DNA from: Microbulbifer sp. THAF38
Lineage (GTDB): Bacteria > Pseudomonadota > Gammaproteobacteria > Pseudomonadales > Cellvibrionaceae
DNA length: 64,000 bases
Assembly (NCBI RefSeq): GCF_009363535.1
Contig: NZ_CP045369.1
Location: forward strand, 3,607,001 to 3,671,000
Direction of reading: 5' to 3'
Both the position numbers and the translations under genes were made by a program. Under the pieces are notes generated by a model. It did no database searches and had not been told where the DNA came from. It saw nothing but the letters and a program-made list of their open reading frames with translations. The first letter of the stretch is position 1, and each line of letters opens with the position of its first letter. This document shows positions 8,840 to 17,622 of this stretch, in pieces.

Positions 8840-9593
8840 TTAATAATGATTTAAGGCTTCAGCAAAGACAAGCAGCTTGTCACTCAGCGTATAACTATCG
8901 CTCACATCCAGGCTAGTATAAGCCCCATAGTATTGATCTTCATTTTTACTGGCACCATGCTCCTCAATATACTCGTCCTTATAATTTTGAGCCAGGCAAA
9001 TGAAAAAAAAGCACCGTCGTCATAATAGATAGAGAGAGAGATTATGCAATAAATCGGCTTGACGAGAAATTGCTACAGATTTATCTCGACCCGAAATATG
9101 CATTTCTGAATCCATCAAGGTAACATTTGCTGATACCCCAATATTCGACAGGAGTCCTGGCATGAAGCATGAAATCTAACTTGTGAACCAGGTTAAATTC
9201 CAAGCCTCTCAGCGAGGCATTATCACCGTTATACGGACTATAAACCTCAACTCCAGAAACCCCATTACACTCCCCCTCTTTCATATCTGTAAAAATTGGA
9301 TCAGTAATATCTTTATAGAAAAGACCCGAAGATAATATCCCCGAATTGTTGAAATAATATTCGTACAACACATCAAAATTCCAGGAGTATGTGGGTTCAA
9401 GACCTGGATTACCGCCTATAAACTCATTATCGTGCTCGGCATAGTAACCACCTGGATTGAGATCACAAAAATCTGGTCTCGCAAAGGTTCTAGTTAGTGC
9501 AAACCTGAGATAACTTTCGTCTGAGAGCGCATACTTTAGATGCGCCGAAGGCAGAATGGACAAATAATCTTTACCCCCATTAATAGCAACTTC
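8840..9593 (-). pseudogene. Decayed TonB-dependent receptor, C-terminal beta-barrel remnant
   Basis: Read on the minus strand, 9593-9110 encodes NGGKDYLSILPSAHLKYALS, then LRFALTRTFARPDFCDLNPG and E-F-I-G-G-N-P-G-L-E-P-T-Y-S-W-N-F-D-V-L, which is typical of the last third of TonB-dependent receptor barrels. After a disrupted stretch near 9000-9110, containing a run of eight A's, a second frame at 8840-9000 gives DQYYGAYTSLDVSDSYTLSD and K-L-L-V-F-A-E-A-L, matching the final strands, then stops early. The plug domain and start are missing. Frameshifts and truncation, with the IS beside it, mark it as a pseudogene. An open frame of 160 codons (9081-9563) survives but is not a complete protein. 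Confidence 0.8.
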
Positions 9594-9599
9594 TTATCC

Positions 9600-10265
9600 G
9601 CAGATCAGGAACAGGCAGGCTTAGTTTTAAGTGGTCTTTCCGGTGCAGATGTTACCGCACGCGCTATAAAGAAATTGGACTGACCACACAGGCTTTCAGG
9701 GCACTCTAGATTATGTACTCGTCTATAACGATACCCTAGTCGCTCTGCGTAAAAGCGCCCTGGGGATTATGCCAACCAGATTGTCGCTGCCTTTAAAGCC
9801 AATAGTGATAAAGGTTATTTCTTCTTAAAAGATGGACGTTACCTGCGTTACGACCTCTATGATGATCAGGTGAACTCCGGCTACCCCAAACTCGTGGATA
9901 ACAATAGCTGGTCAGGCATGGCTTCCTACGCATCAAAAATTCGTGCAGCTCTGAAGTGGCCGAATAGAAAAATTTATTTTTTTCTAGATGACGGGAATTA
10001 TTTGCGCTATGACTTGGAAGATGATCGGCTTGACAGTGGTTACCCAAAACCAATCAATGATAATACCTGGCCGGGGCTCGGCGCCTATGCCACTGAGATT
10101 ACTGCGGCCCACCAGTGGAACACATTTCACGCTTATTTCTTTCTAAAAAATCAACGCTATATACACTATTCCATCACTACCGATCAGGCCAACAGCGGGT
10201 ATCCGCGAATAACAGACGATAACACCTGGCCAGGCTTGAGAGCCCCTGATTACCTACCAGGGTAA
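9600..10265 (+). pseudogene. Remnant of a hemopexin-repeat protein
   Basis: From 9753 to the stop at 10265 the plus strand encodes three hemopexin-like repeats of about 50 residues, each with YFFLxxxRYxRYD, then SGYPKxIxDNxWPGL and an AATEI-like helix. Upstream (9600-9750) related coding sequence continues in broken frames with in-frame stops, including TAA 9750-9752. No start codon with a ribosome site precedes the repeats; the first ATG is internal at 9870. I read it as the 3' end of a longer gene, now decayed. Hemopexin repeats bind ligands such as haem, metals or polymers in secreted or toxin-like proteins. Its 3' end overlaps the convergent dehydrogenase gene by 12 bp. Confidence 0.7.
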
Positions 10266-11006
10266 GCGACTACCATCCCAAAAAAACAGGTTACCGCTAT
10301 CGGCAGGGGCGAGTTGTTGCAGTACATCTACAATACGCCCGGCACTCAGTGCCGGGCTGTATAATTTGCCCGGAGCAAGGTTACTTTGGAATGGTTTCGA
10401 AAGTGCCGTATCCGTCGTTCCCGGATGGATTGCCACCACACAACTCTGTTCCAGGCGGCGCCCCCATTCAATAGATAGGTTTTTTACCAGCATATTGAGC
10501 GCTGCTTTGCTGATACGGTAGCTATACCAACCCCCTAGAGCATTGTCACCAATACTCCCCACCTTAGCTGAAAGGGATACCCACAGCAGCGGCTGCTTTC
10601 GCAGTAACTTCCTGTCCAGGGCCTGGGCCAGGTGCAAGTGAGTCAGCAGGTTGATTCGCATGGACTGTATCAACCAATCATCCTCACATTGAGCCAGGGA
10701 TTTTTCCGGGCCATGGAATGCATCGTGTAACAGCCCACAGCAATGAATCACCCAGTCGGGCGGAGAGGAAAACTCAGAGAGAAAAGTCTCAACGGATTTA
10801 ACAGAGTGCTCATCAGCGAGGGAAACCGTCAAGTGCCGGCGCTCACCGGCATGCCCCGGCACCCGATCCACAGCGGCGCGACTCAAAGTTACCAGTGTAA
10901 TATCGGGATAGCGCCGAACTATTTCGGCGCCTATTGCACGAGCCAAACCGCCCGAAGCACCAGCAAGCAATACCATCCTTGGTTGATCAAACATACCGGC
11001 CTCCAT
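10254..11006 (-). CDS. Short-chain dehydrogenase/reductase (C-factor-like)
   Basis: A 250-aa SDR-fold oxidoreductase. The Rossmann glycine motif AGASGGLARAIG lies near residues 15-26, and the Y-x3-K catalytic pair appears as YSYRISKAAL, preceded by the serine region LLWVSLSAKVGSIG. The overall form (VIHCCGLLHD, IHPGTTDTALSKPF) resembles the C-factor/CsgA-type cell-cell signalling SDRs of myxobacteria. The substrate cannot be told from sequence. It lies 20 bp downstream of the decarboxylase gene on the same strand and may be co-transcribed. Confidence 0.85.
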   Translation of the reverse strand: MEAGMFDQPRMVLLAGASGGLARAIGAEIVRRYPDITLVTLSRAAVDRVPGHAGERRHLTVSLADEHSVKSVETFLSEFSSPPDWVIHCCGLLHDAFHGPEKSLAQCEDDWLIQSMRINLLTHLHLAQALDRKLLRKQPLLWVSLSAKVGSIGDNALGGWYSYRISKAALNMLVKNLSIEWGRRLEQSCVVAIHPGTTDTALSKPFQSNLAPGKLYSPALSAGRIVDVLQQLAPADSGNLFFWDGSRLPW

Positions 11007-11026
11007 GCCGGATAGCTCATATCGTT

Positions 11027-13090
11027 TTATTTAGCCTTTTTAGCGCTGGGCTTCTTGCCCTTGGCTTCCTCAATGCCTGGCACATCCTTAACCACGCGCA
11101 GCATAGGTTCATCGGAGCGGAAAATCAGACCGTGAATCTCCGTGGTATTTTGCCCCTGTAATAACTGCTGTAGGAACTGCACGATCTGTGCAGAAATTTC
11201 CTGCCCGGGAACCAGTACTGGAATACCCGGCGGGTAAGGCACTATCTCATCCGCGCTGGTGCGGCCAACCAGATTCTGCGTAGCGTTAACGCCGTTATCC
11301 ATCAACGGCAGCTCTTCCGTCTCAGCAAAGTAGGCATCCGCTGGCAGACAGGTAAAGCGGGTGAATTCAGGCAAACGACGCGGTGTACCCACATGGATAC
11401 GCTTATGGGTATTGCCCGCCAGTTGTTTGAGCGCGTGAATCAGACGCAGCAATTTACTCTCGGTGCTACCCAGAGTTACCAATACCGTGATGGTATTGTA
11501 GGTGGTCTTTTCCACCTGAATACCATACTGGTCAAACAGCTTGATCTGCATTTCATTGCCCGAGTAGCCACTGCGGGAAATATCGATCGTTACCTTGGTG
11601 GGGTCCAGGCGGATGTTGTCGCCAGCCAAGGGCTCGGCAATCAGGTCGTCGCGCGTCAGGGCGCGGAATACGCCTGTTTCGTTCACTGCGCGACGCAGGG
11701 TTTCCACCATCTGCAGACACTGCTTGAGGCGCCCGTAGCCCTCCATCGCCATCTGCTTGCGGGCCACATCAAGGCTGGCAATCATGGCATATTGCGGACT
11801 GGTGGAAGCGTGCATGTTCAGGTTTTCGCGGAAGCGGAACTCGTCAAAGTCCGGGTCCTGCACATGAATCATGCTGGCCTGGGAGAAGGCCGACAACATC
11901 TTATGGGTACTCTGGGTCACGTAGTCAGCGCCACACTCCAGCGCTGTCGGACGCAGTTCCGGGTGGAAGAAACCGTGGGCAAACCAAGCCTCATCGACCA
12001 GCACCTTAACCCCGCGCTCATGGGCGTAATCGATGATGGGCTTCAGGTCGTAACGCAGCCCGTCGTAGGTGCAGGAGGTGATAACCAACAGACGCGCATC
12101 ACTATGTTCATCCAGGGCCGCCTCAATATCTGAGCGTTTCACCGGGCCATAAATGCCGAATTCTGGGTGCAACACCGACTTTAGGTAGACCGGCTCACAG
12201 CGGTTCATCACTATCGCATGGTGAACCGATTTGTGGCAGGCCTGGTCGACAATAATCTTACCGCCCCCACCGAGGATCTGTTGAATCACTACCTTGTTGG
12301 CGGTGGAGGTGCCATTGGTCAGGAAAAAGGTATGGCGCGAGCCAAATGCCTGGGCCGCGAGATCCTGTGCTTCCTGGATTACCGAGTGCGGTTCCAGCAG
12401 GCTATCCAATATCTGCACCGAAACAGACAAGTCTGTATTGAAGACGTGCTCGCCCATAAAACGGTAGAAATCCCCTACCCAGGGGCTATTGCGCAGACTA
12501 TCGCCACCAGAGTGACCGGGGGTATGCCAGGCGTCACGTGCGGAGAAAACGTACTCTTTCAGGGTATCGGCAAAAGGTGTGGAGGCTCGACGGGCAATAA
12601 ACGCCTGCACCAGGCGGAACATATGGTTAAAGTTGCCTTCCCGGCGGTCAAACAACTCATCAAAACGCCTGCGCAGACTGGCCAGTGACTTAACGCCACT
12701 CTTACCCGCCAAAGGTGTGCCGCCAGCGACATCACTCTGGGCCACCAGAAAAATATTGAGCTGGGAACGAAGTGCATGTATCTGGTCGGCAAGCATATCA
12801 GCGGCTTCCAGCCCCTGAGCATCAGTACCACCATCCACGATCATCGCTTGCAGGCGGCCTTCCTGCAGCGCCAGATTTTCAACCTCCGCAGGAACCACCG
12901 CCTCAAAAACCAGACCGAAGGGATTCTCATGCAGAGCTGCGGTATTGTTGAGGGCGCTAACCCAGTCTCCCGCTAATTTGCTGTCTGCGCTCACCAGCGC
13001 TACGTGGCATTCCAGCTTCTGTACGCTGTGCTTCAGGTTGCCCAATTCAGGCATCTTCATGTCCAAACCCATATTCTTATCCACCAGCAT
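11027..13090 (-). CDS. Orn/Lys/Arg decarboxylase, PLP fold type I
   Basis: A pyridoxal-phosphate amino-acid decarboxylase that probably makes a polyamine or its precursor. Family features are the start of the PLP domain HTPGHSGGDSLRNSP, TNGTSTANKVV, VLVDEAWFAHG and the Schiff-base lysine in QSTHKMLSAFSQ (Lys397 from the chosen start). The N-terminal 150 residues form the response-regulator-like wing domain, and the C-terminal domain ends in a lysine-rich tail. The length of about 687 aa is near the 710-755 of biosynthetic/degradative bacterial forms. The ATG at 13088-13090 has AGAAG nine bases upstream; a TTG at 13099 is less likely. Which of ornithine, lysine or arginine is used is not decidable by eye. 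Confidence 0.88.
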   Translation of the reverse strand: MLVDKNMGLDMKMPELGNLKHSVQKLECHVALVSADSKLAGDWVSALNNTAALHENPFGLVFEAVVPAEVENLALQEGRLQAMIVDGGTDAQGLEAADMLADQIHALRSQLNIFLVAQSDVAGGTPLAGKSGVKSLASLRRRFDELFDRREGNFNHMFRLVQAFIARRASTPFADTLKEYVFSARDAWHTPGHSGGDSLRNSPWVGDFYRFMGEHVFNTDLSVSVQILDSLLEPHSVIQEAQDLAAQAFGSRHTFFLTNGTSTANKVVIQQILGGGGKIIVDQACHKSVHHAIVMNRCEPVYLKSVLHPEFGIYGPVKRSDIEAALDEHSDARLLVITSCTYDGLRYDLKPIIDYAHERGVKVLVDEAWFAHGFFHPELRPTALECGADYVTQSTHKMLSAFSQASMIHVQDPDFDEFRFRENLNMHASTSPQYAMIASLDVARKQMAMEGYGRLKQCLQMVETLRRAVNETGVFRALTRDDLIAEPLAGDNIRLDPTKVTIDISRSGYSGNEMQIKLFDQYGIQVEKTTYNTITVLVTLGSTESKLLRLIHALKQLAGNTHKRIHVGTPRRLPEFTRFTCLPADAYFAETEELPLMDNGVNATQNLVGRTSADEIVPYPPGIPVLVPGQEISAQIVQFLQQLLQGQNTTEIHGLIFRSDEPMLRVVKDVPGIEEAKGKKPSAKKAK

Positions 13091-13246
13091 AGCCCGCAAC
13101 TTCTCGAGGGCCGCTGCTTTAATTATTCAACTGTTTGATTTTATTAACTTTTATTAAGTCCCCCGGCAATAGCGGAGAATCTGGAGTTCTTGGGTAAAAA
13201 ACCAGGGGGCAAATACTAATAGAGAGAACTAGGGAATTCCGCGATG

Positions 13247-13283
13247 TCAGTGCTTTTGGCGAAAATCGCCAAAAGCGTGCTGA
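13247..13283. repeat. Perfect 11-bp stem inverted repeat between NUDIX and decarboxylase genes
   Basis: GCTTTTGGCGA (13252-13262) and its exact complement (13266-13276) flank a three-base AAA loop. Outer bases TCAG/CTGA extend the pairing imperfectly. No T-run follows on either strand, so it is not a standard terminator. It lies 162 bp upstream of the decarboxylase start. Confidence 0.6.
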
Positions 13284-13317
13284 CCGACCAGATCTATTGC
13301 CAAGGAAGGGGATAAAG

Positions 13318-13722
13318 TTAGAACTTTGCGCTGCGAACAACGCCATCGAACTCGAGGCAGTCCCTGACTCTCTGCCGCTGCACCTCGGAGAGGCGCTCAA
13401 GGGGAAAATACGCTACCTCTGAGTGCTCACTAGATAGGGTGATGTGCCTTCTATCGGTGAAGCGGGCGCGAAAAATAAAAACATGGGAGTTATAAACCTT
13501 GTGGTAATAGACACCACTGAGGTATTCGATACCCACCTCCCGGCCCAACTCCTCACGGCACTCTCTCCGCAGGGCCTCGTGGATAGTCTCTCCCGGGTCC
13601 AGGGCGCCACCGGGAAGCCCCCAGCTGCGATTGGCATATGTTGCCAGCAACTGTAAGACTTCCCCCGCATCATTGGTAATCACCGCATGCGCGCTGAGTC
13701 GGTAACTGTCTTCAAATCCCAT
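13318..13722 (-). CDS. NUDIX hydrolase
   Basis: A 134-aa NUDIX-fold pyrophosphohydrolase. The Nudix box reads GGALDPGETIHEALRRECRE followed by ELG, matching G-x5-E-x7-R-E-x2-E-E-x-G. It resembles small MutT/ADP-ribose type enzymes with HAVITNDAGEVLQLL at the N-terminus. The substrate is unknown. GGGAAGGG lies four bases before the ATG, and a 15-bp tandem repeat with further SD-like sequence lies just upstream. Confidence 0.9.
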   Translation of the reverse strand: MGFEDSYRLSAHAVITNDAGEVLQLLATYANRSWGLPGGALDPGETIHEALRRECREELGREVGIEYLSGVYYHKVYNSHVFIFRARFTDRRHITLSSEHSEVAYFPLERLSEVQRQRVRDCLEFDGVVRSAKF

Positions 13723-13730
13723 CGGTCCCT

Positions 13731-13775
13731 TCCCTGAACCACCTCTCCCTGAACCACCTCTCCCTGAACCACTTC
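13731..13775 (-). repeat. Three tandem 15-bp repeats in the NUDIX gene leader
   Basis: The unit TCCCTGAACCACCTC occurs at 13731-13745 and 13746-13760, and with one change (ACTTC) at 13761-13775. On the minus strand each copy carries GAGGTGG and, across the junctions, GGGAGAGG, which resembles a ribosome-binding sequence. It lies between the pldA stop and the NUDIX start. Confidence 0.85.
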
Positions 13776-13796
13776 TGACTCACCCTTTAACAGGGG

Positions 13797-14912
13797 CTAG
13801 AACCCCTGAGCCAGGGTGAAACCGAAGCCAAGAGTCTGCACTGACTCATCGTAGTCAATCAGGCTTTCTCCGTAACCGTTAAAGTAGCGAATATAGCCAT
13901 CCACGCGGTCACCAAGGGGGAAGCCCCAGGTGAGCTCAAAGGCACCGTGGTTATCTGAGCGCAAATTGTTGCGCACCATAACGGCTATGGTGTGATCGCC
14001 ATCCCGGTAACGCCCACCCAGCTCAAAATGCCCCATGTAATGCTCTATATCCGGGTTGTCATCATCGTCACGGTCCTCCGGGAGGCGATACCAGGGCTTG
14101 ATGCCAAGGGAAAAATTATCCTTCTCAAACAGGAAGTTAGCGTATACCCGGTTCCAGCTTCGGGAATAGGGCTCATTGCGGCCATTGGACTGGTGATTGA
14201 AGGCAATCTGGTTCGCCACATTTTGCCAGCCAAACAAACTCCAATCATTGAGCCAGGTAAGAATCAATTCCGGTTCGTGGTTGGTTTCACGAAAGGGTGA
14301 TGAGTTATCGGAGTTATAGGCCTGCCAAAAACTGCGGTTGGTGTAGGCCACACTCATAAATGAGGCACTGCCGAGAAAGCCCCGCCACACAGGTACCTGC
14401 ACCGACAGCTGGAATTGCACCTCGATATTATCCAAGTCTTTGCCTTCACCTTCATAATCCGACAAACCGCCCTTCTCGGGAGACGGGTTATAGGTAAATG
14501 GCAATATATAGTTGGTCTTATGGGAGGCCAGCGTAAAGGGATTGCTGGCAGCATCGCGAATAGCTTGGGCACGGCCACCGAGCAGGACCTTATCCGTCGG
14601 CAGTTCCTCTGAGTACTCCTCCACCACCGGATCGACCTCAAAGAAATCCTCCTCCAGCCCCAGCTGAGCCCTGACCCGGTCAGCACAGAGCAAGCGAATC
14701 TCCCTCAGAGTGGTCTCGGCAGAAGAAATCAACAGTTGCTCTTGCAAACACTGCTCCTGCTGTTTTTCCGGTGCTTTATCCAGCTCCTTGAGCTCTACCT
14801 CTGTCTCTTCATCGATACTGGCCAGAGCGACATTAAAGGGTAACTGTGAAGTCACAACTAAGGCAATCGCCAGTGGCATCCCCCAACGGGAATTGGATTT
14901 GATAAAAGGCAA
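13797..14912 (-). CDS. pldA: Outer-membrane phospholipase A (OMPLA)
   Basis: A calcium-dependent outer-membrane phospholipase A1 that hydrolyses phospholipids in the outer leaflet. The catalytic motif NHQSNGR (His and Ser of the triad) is followed by the Asn in SRSWNRVYANF. The C-terminus ends in aromatic F as expected for a 12-strand barrel. The N-terminus has a signal peptide, then an extra acidic/glutamine-rich region of about 90 residues before the barrel. I choose TTG 14910-14912 because GGGGGAG lies six bases upstream and it gives a signal peptide ending VALA; a TTG at 14945 and an internal ATG are alternatives. The length of about 371 aa is longer than E. coli PldA (289). Confidence 0.9.
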   Translation of the reverse strand: MPFIKSNSRWGMPLAIALVVTSQLPFNVALASIDEETEVELKELDKAPEKQQEQCLQEQLLISSAETTLREIRLLCADRVRAQLGLEEDFFEVDPVVEEYSEELPTDKVLLGGRAQAIRDAASNPFTLASHKTNYILPFTYNPSPEKGGLSDYEGEGKDLDNIEVQFQLSVQVPVWRGFLGSASFMSVAYTNRSFWQAYNSDNSSPFRETNHEPELILTWLNDWSLFGWQNVANQIAFNHQSNGRNEPYSRSWNRVYANFLFEKDNFSLGIKPWYRLPEDRDDDDNPDIEHYMGHFELGGRYRDGDHTIAVMVRNNLRSDNHGAFELTWGFPLGDRVDGYIRYFNGYGESLIDYDESVQTLGFGFTLAQGF

Positions 14913-15227
14913 AATGGCTCCCCCATTAGCACAATAGTGACGCAAGCTTACACTGCGGTTCTGAAAAAATCCCGCCGTATAAATTTGTCAGTACTTTCTC
15001 AAAGACCTGTTACGGGCGGTTGACTAGGATGCCCACTGGAGACTAAAAGTTCAAAACACTGGGGAAGGAAGGCATTTTGGGATAATTTTCACGAGTCGTA
15101 GAAACCCTGAAATCTTATCAAGATGAATGAGACGTCAATCAATATTCATTATTCACTGGACTGATAATTCAGTTGTGTTCACAAACTTCAGCCTAAGTGA
15201 ACACAACCACAGATAAGAGAAGGGATA
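14913..15227. other. Intergenic stretch upstream of pldA
   Basis: No gene seen in this stretch of about 315 bp. It should contain the pldA promoter and the 3' end of the next upstream transcript, with an 11-bp inverted repeat at 15172-15207. Confidence 0.4.
15172..15207. repeat. Inverted repeat with perfect 11-bp arms
   Basis: GTTGTGTTCAC (15172-15182) pairs exactly with GTGAACACAAC (15197-15207) around a 14-base spacer. It lies about 20 bp downstream of the unknown gene at 15228-15953. There is no T-run, so it could be a regulator site or a weak transcript end. Confidence 0.55.
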
Positions 15228-15953
15228 TTAAAAAAGCAGGCTGGTTAGACTGGGGGACCACTCCAGGTCTCTGAGCCGAACCTGCCACAGGCGACCAGTA
15301 CTGGAAGGCCAATCATAACCAACCAGCAAACTGCGGTTATCGACATAGCAGTGCGCATCCCGCTCAGCTTCATCGCCCTGATAAATATAACCGCTAATAT
15401 CCGAACCCAGGTCCTGGGTGCGCTGGCTAGCCTGGTCTCCGGCCATAATTCGTGCAGTGCGGTGACTCACTCTTGGGGACAATAATTTGCCCCGCTGGGA
15501 GGGATCCACAATATCCGGAGAAACAACCTCTAGGCCTGCTGGGTGTTTTATCAGTGTTTTCAATAGCGGCCCCATAAAAACTCGCATCAGAGGAAACAGC
15601 AGACGGTTATTACCACCCACCTGCAATTCCTGCGGGCCATTGGGCCCACTCCAGCTTGCCTTTATTTCATCACCTAAACGGGGAGAGTGCCCCTCAGGAG
15701 AGCATAAACGATACTGGGCAGTGACTTCGTCAACCTCATCGCGCCAGCTCACTTGGCACTCACTCACCAAACCATTACTTAAGAGCGCAAAGACCTCTAT
15801 GCCGAAGCCCTGATCGCCCACCAGCCTCTGACTGACCAGAGAGCGGCGCCCCTGGGCGTCAAAGCCCAACTGCCAGCTGTCCTGTACGGGCATTTCGCGT
15901 CCGTCGCAGCTGTAGTGATAACGCCCTTGTGCAAGGGTTGAGTTCAAACGCAT
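15228..15953 (-). CDS. Hypothetical protein, 241 aa
   Basis: I do not recognise the family. The frame is open for 241 codons with codon use like its neighbours. There is no signal peptide and no membrane segment. The N-terminus (MRLNSTLAQGRYHYSCDGRE) and repeated small beta-like blocks (SWQLGFDAQGRRSLVSQR, YDWPSSTGRLWQVRL) suggest a beta-rich cytoplasmic protein, possibly a lipocalin-like or DUF-type fold, but this is only an impression. It has its own long upstream region and no operon partner. Confidence 0.7.
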   Translation of the reverse strand: MRLNSTLAQGRYHYSCDGREMPVQDSWQLGFDAQGRRSLVSQRLVGDQGFGIEVFALLSNGLVSECQVSWRDEVDEVTAQYRLCSPEGHSPRLGDEIKASWSGPNGPQELQVGGNNRLLFPLMRVFMGPLLKTLIKHPAGLEVVSPDIVDPSQRGKLLSPRVSHRTARIMAGDQASQRTQDLGSDISGYIYQGDEAERDAHCYVDNRSLLVGYDWPSSTGRLWQVRLRDLEWSPSLTSLLF

Positions 15954-16577
15954 TACAGATTTCCTCCCTGCTCACTGCATGCACTAGACCAATGGTTCAG
16001 TACCCAAAAAGTATTGCACAAGGAGTATTGGGCACACCGGCTTTGGCACTTTATTCAGCTATATATTTATAGTTTTTTTAAGAGGTTATGATCACAAATA
16101 AGGGGTTTTAAAATAGATATATCCCAACGCTATCAAAACGAAGAACTTGAGGATTTACTGAGACTATTCAGCTCTCACCTAGACCATTTCCAGAGGAAAT
16201 ACAGAAATAATTGATGAAAAAATCAGCCTTTGAAAGAATTCGTTAATAAACTCCAAGTTAATGACAAGCTTGGAAACAGGAAAAACAATCTCAAAGGCCG
16301 AGCAGTGTTTTTAAACAATTGCTTTAATTGCGATTAAAAAACACAGAAGTTAAGTCCGACATTTACCACCAGAACCTGAAAGTGATTTTTCAGCCGTCAT
16401 AAACGCTTTGAAGATCAGTCAGAAATCCTGAGTTAAAAAATAATATCGCGCCAATTTTTAGCGAAAAATGCCTGGACCTACCAAGCCATATTTACAAAGA
16501 AGGCTGGCTTTTCTTATTAAGAAACGGTATTAAAGAATAAATCTGATTCGACGATTCAATAAAAATGAGTAGCCGAT
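15954..16577. other. AT-rich divergent intergenic region
   Basis: About 620 bp between two divergent genes with no convincing coding frame. An imperfect inverted repeat (GTGTTTTTAA ... TTAAAAAACAC, about 16304-16347) is present. Base composition is markedly more AT-rich than the flanking genes. Confidence 0.4.
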
Positions 16578-17516
16578 ATGCCAACCTTTGCCTACCAATC
16601 CATTAACTCTAACGCCAGTACCAATCGTGGTGTGAGTGCCTCCAATAGCCAACACTTCACTCGCGTCACCCACAATCACCAAGCTGCTCAACAAAGCCCC
16701 TGGTTTTTGGTAATGCCAACAGCCGAAAGCCTGGAACCCCACATTCCGATCTGTGGCCCAGCCCAGCTGGTTGCTCAAGCACCACAAGGTTATATGGCCA
16801 AAGGCCAACACAATAACGGTCAGTTTCTTAGCATGATTGAAGGTAAGGCGCGGCAAACCCACCAACATCTCTATCGCTCACTCAGGAAGCCTTGTGACCT
16901 GCTGGTATATGGCGAAATGGATGGAGCCCATAGCGAATGGGGTTCCATGCAGCAGCACGCAGGCGATTTGGTAGGATCAAGCTCTACCGGTAAAGCCTGT
17001 AACAGCTTTAGCGTTCATGCTGCCAATACCACTCAACACCAGATTCTGGGTTCGGGCATGGGCTGGATCGCGGTAAAGACAGGTAATGTGAATGCTGTAT
17101 TTGTGCATGTCCCCAACAGCATTGCCAAAAGTGAAGGACAGGCAACATTGTTCTACCAAAATATTAATAAATTTTTATTACAACAAGGGCACGGTGCTAT
17201 TGATCTCCTGATGGGAGATACCAACCAAGGCAGCAACAGCTTTACCCCATCAGTAATTAGCCGAGCAACAAACAATATATTTCGTGACGCTCACCCCGCT
17301 ACTGAGTTGACGCCTTCGGACTCTTATCAACGCAGTTTTTCCGGCACCAATAGTACCGCTAGTCAAAAATATGATGTAGCTGTCTACAACACTGCAACCA
17401 TCAAAATTGTTAATGTGGACTATCTATCTCAAAGCACGGTGGTCAGCATTAATGGAGCCAATAAAGCCGCTGCGGTTACTGACCATATGGGTATTTTTAT
17501 TGACGTTGCCAAATGA
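16578..17516 (+). CDS. EEP-superfamily-like protein (DNase I / phosphatase fold), no signal peptide
   Basis: 312 aa. The C-terminal two thirds show spaced motifs of the endonuclease/exonuclease/phosphatase fold: AVFVHVPN (His177), LLMGDTNQG (Asp214, Asn216), QKYDVAVYN (Asp266) and VTDHMGIFIDV (Asp302-His303). A YGEMDG segment at 111-116 may supply the metal-binding glutamate. The first 50 residues are rich in N, S, T, H and Q and look disordered. There is no signal peptide, so the substrate could be intracellular, or secretion could be non-classical. Members of this fold cut DNA, RNA, phosphoinositides or sphingomyelin; I cannot choose between them. Family assignment is by motif only. Confidence 0.6.
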   Translation: MPTFAYQSINSNASTNRGVSASNSQHFTRVTHNHQAAQQSPWFLVMPTAESLEPHIPICGPAQLVAQAPQGYMAKGQHNNGQFLSMIEGKARQTHQHLYRSLRKPCDLLVYGEMDGAHSEWGSMQQHAGDLVGSSSTGKACNSFSVHAANTTQHQILGSGMGWIAVKTGNVNAVFVHVPNSIAKSEGQATLFYQNINKFLLQQGHGAIDLLMGDTNQGSNSFTPSVISRATNNIFRDAHPATELTPSDSYQRSFSGTNSTASQKYDVAVYNTATIKIVNVDYLSQSTVVSINGANKAAAVTDHMGIFIDVAK

Positions 17517-17565
17517 TACTTGGGACGATGATATTCAGAGGAAGGATTGTAGAAAAATAGTTCTT

Positions 17566-17608
17566 CCGTGACCGGCCTCTCTGGTGGGCACCAGAAGGTC
17601 GGTCACGG
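17566..17608 (-). terminator. Hairpin at the end of the iuc operon
   Basis: CCGTGACCGGCCT (17566-17578) pairs with AGGTCGGTCACGG (17596-17608) with one mismatch, and encloses a second small hairpin CTGGTGGGCACCAG. It lies between the stop of the EEP-like gene and the stop of iucD, so it can serve both convergent transcripts. Confidence 0.7.
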
Positions 17609-17622
17609 TTTCCCCTATAAAC

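Noticed and set aside
11393..12133. 246-codon plus-strand frame inside the decarboxylase gene
   Set aside because: Antisense shadow of a well-supported PLP decarboxylase; the translation has no family features.
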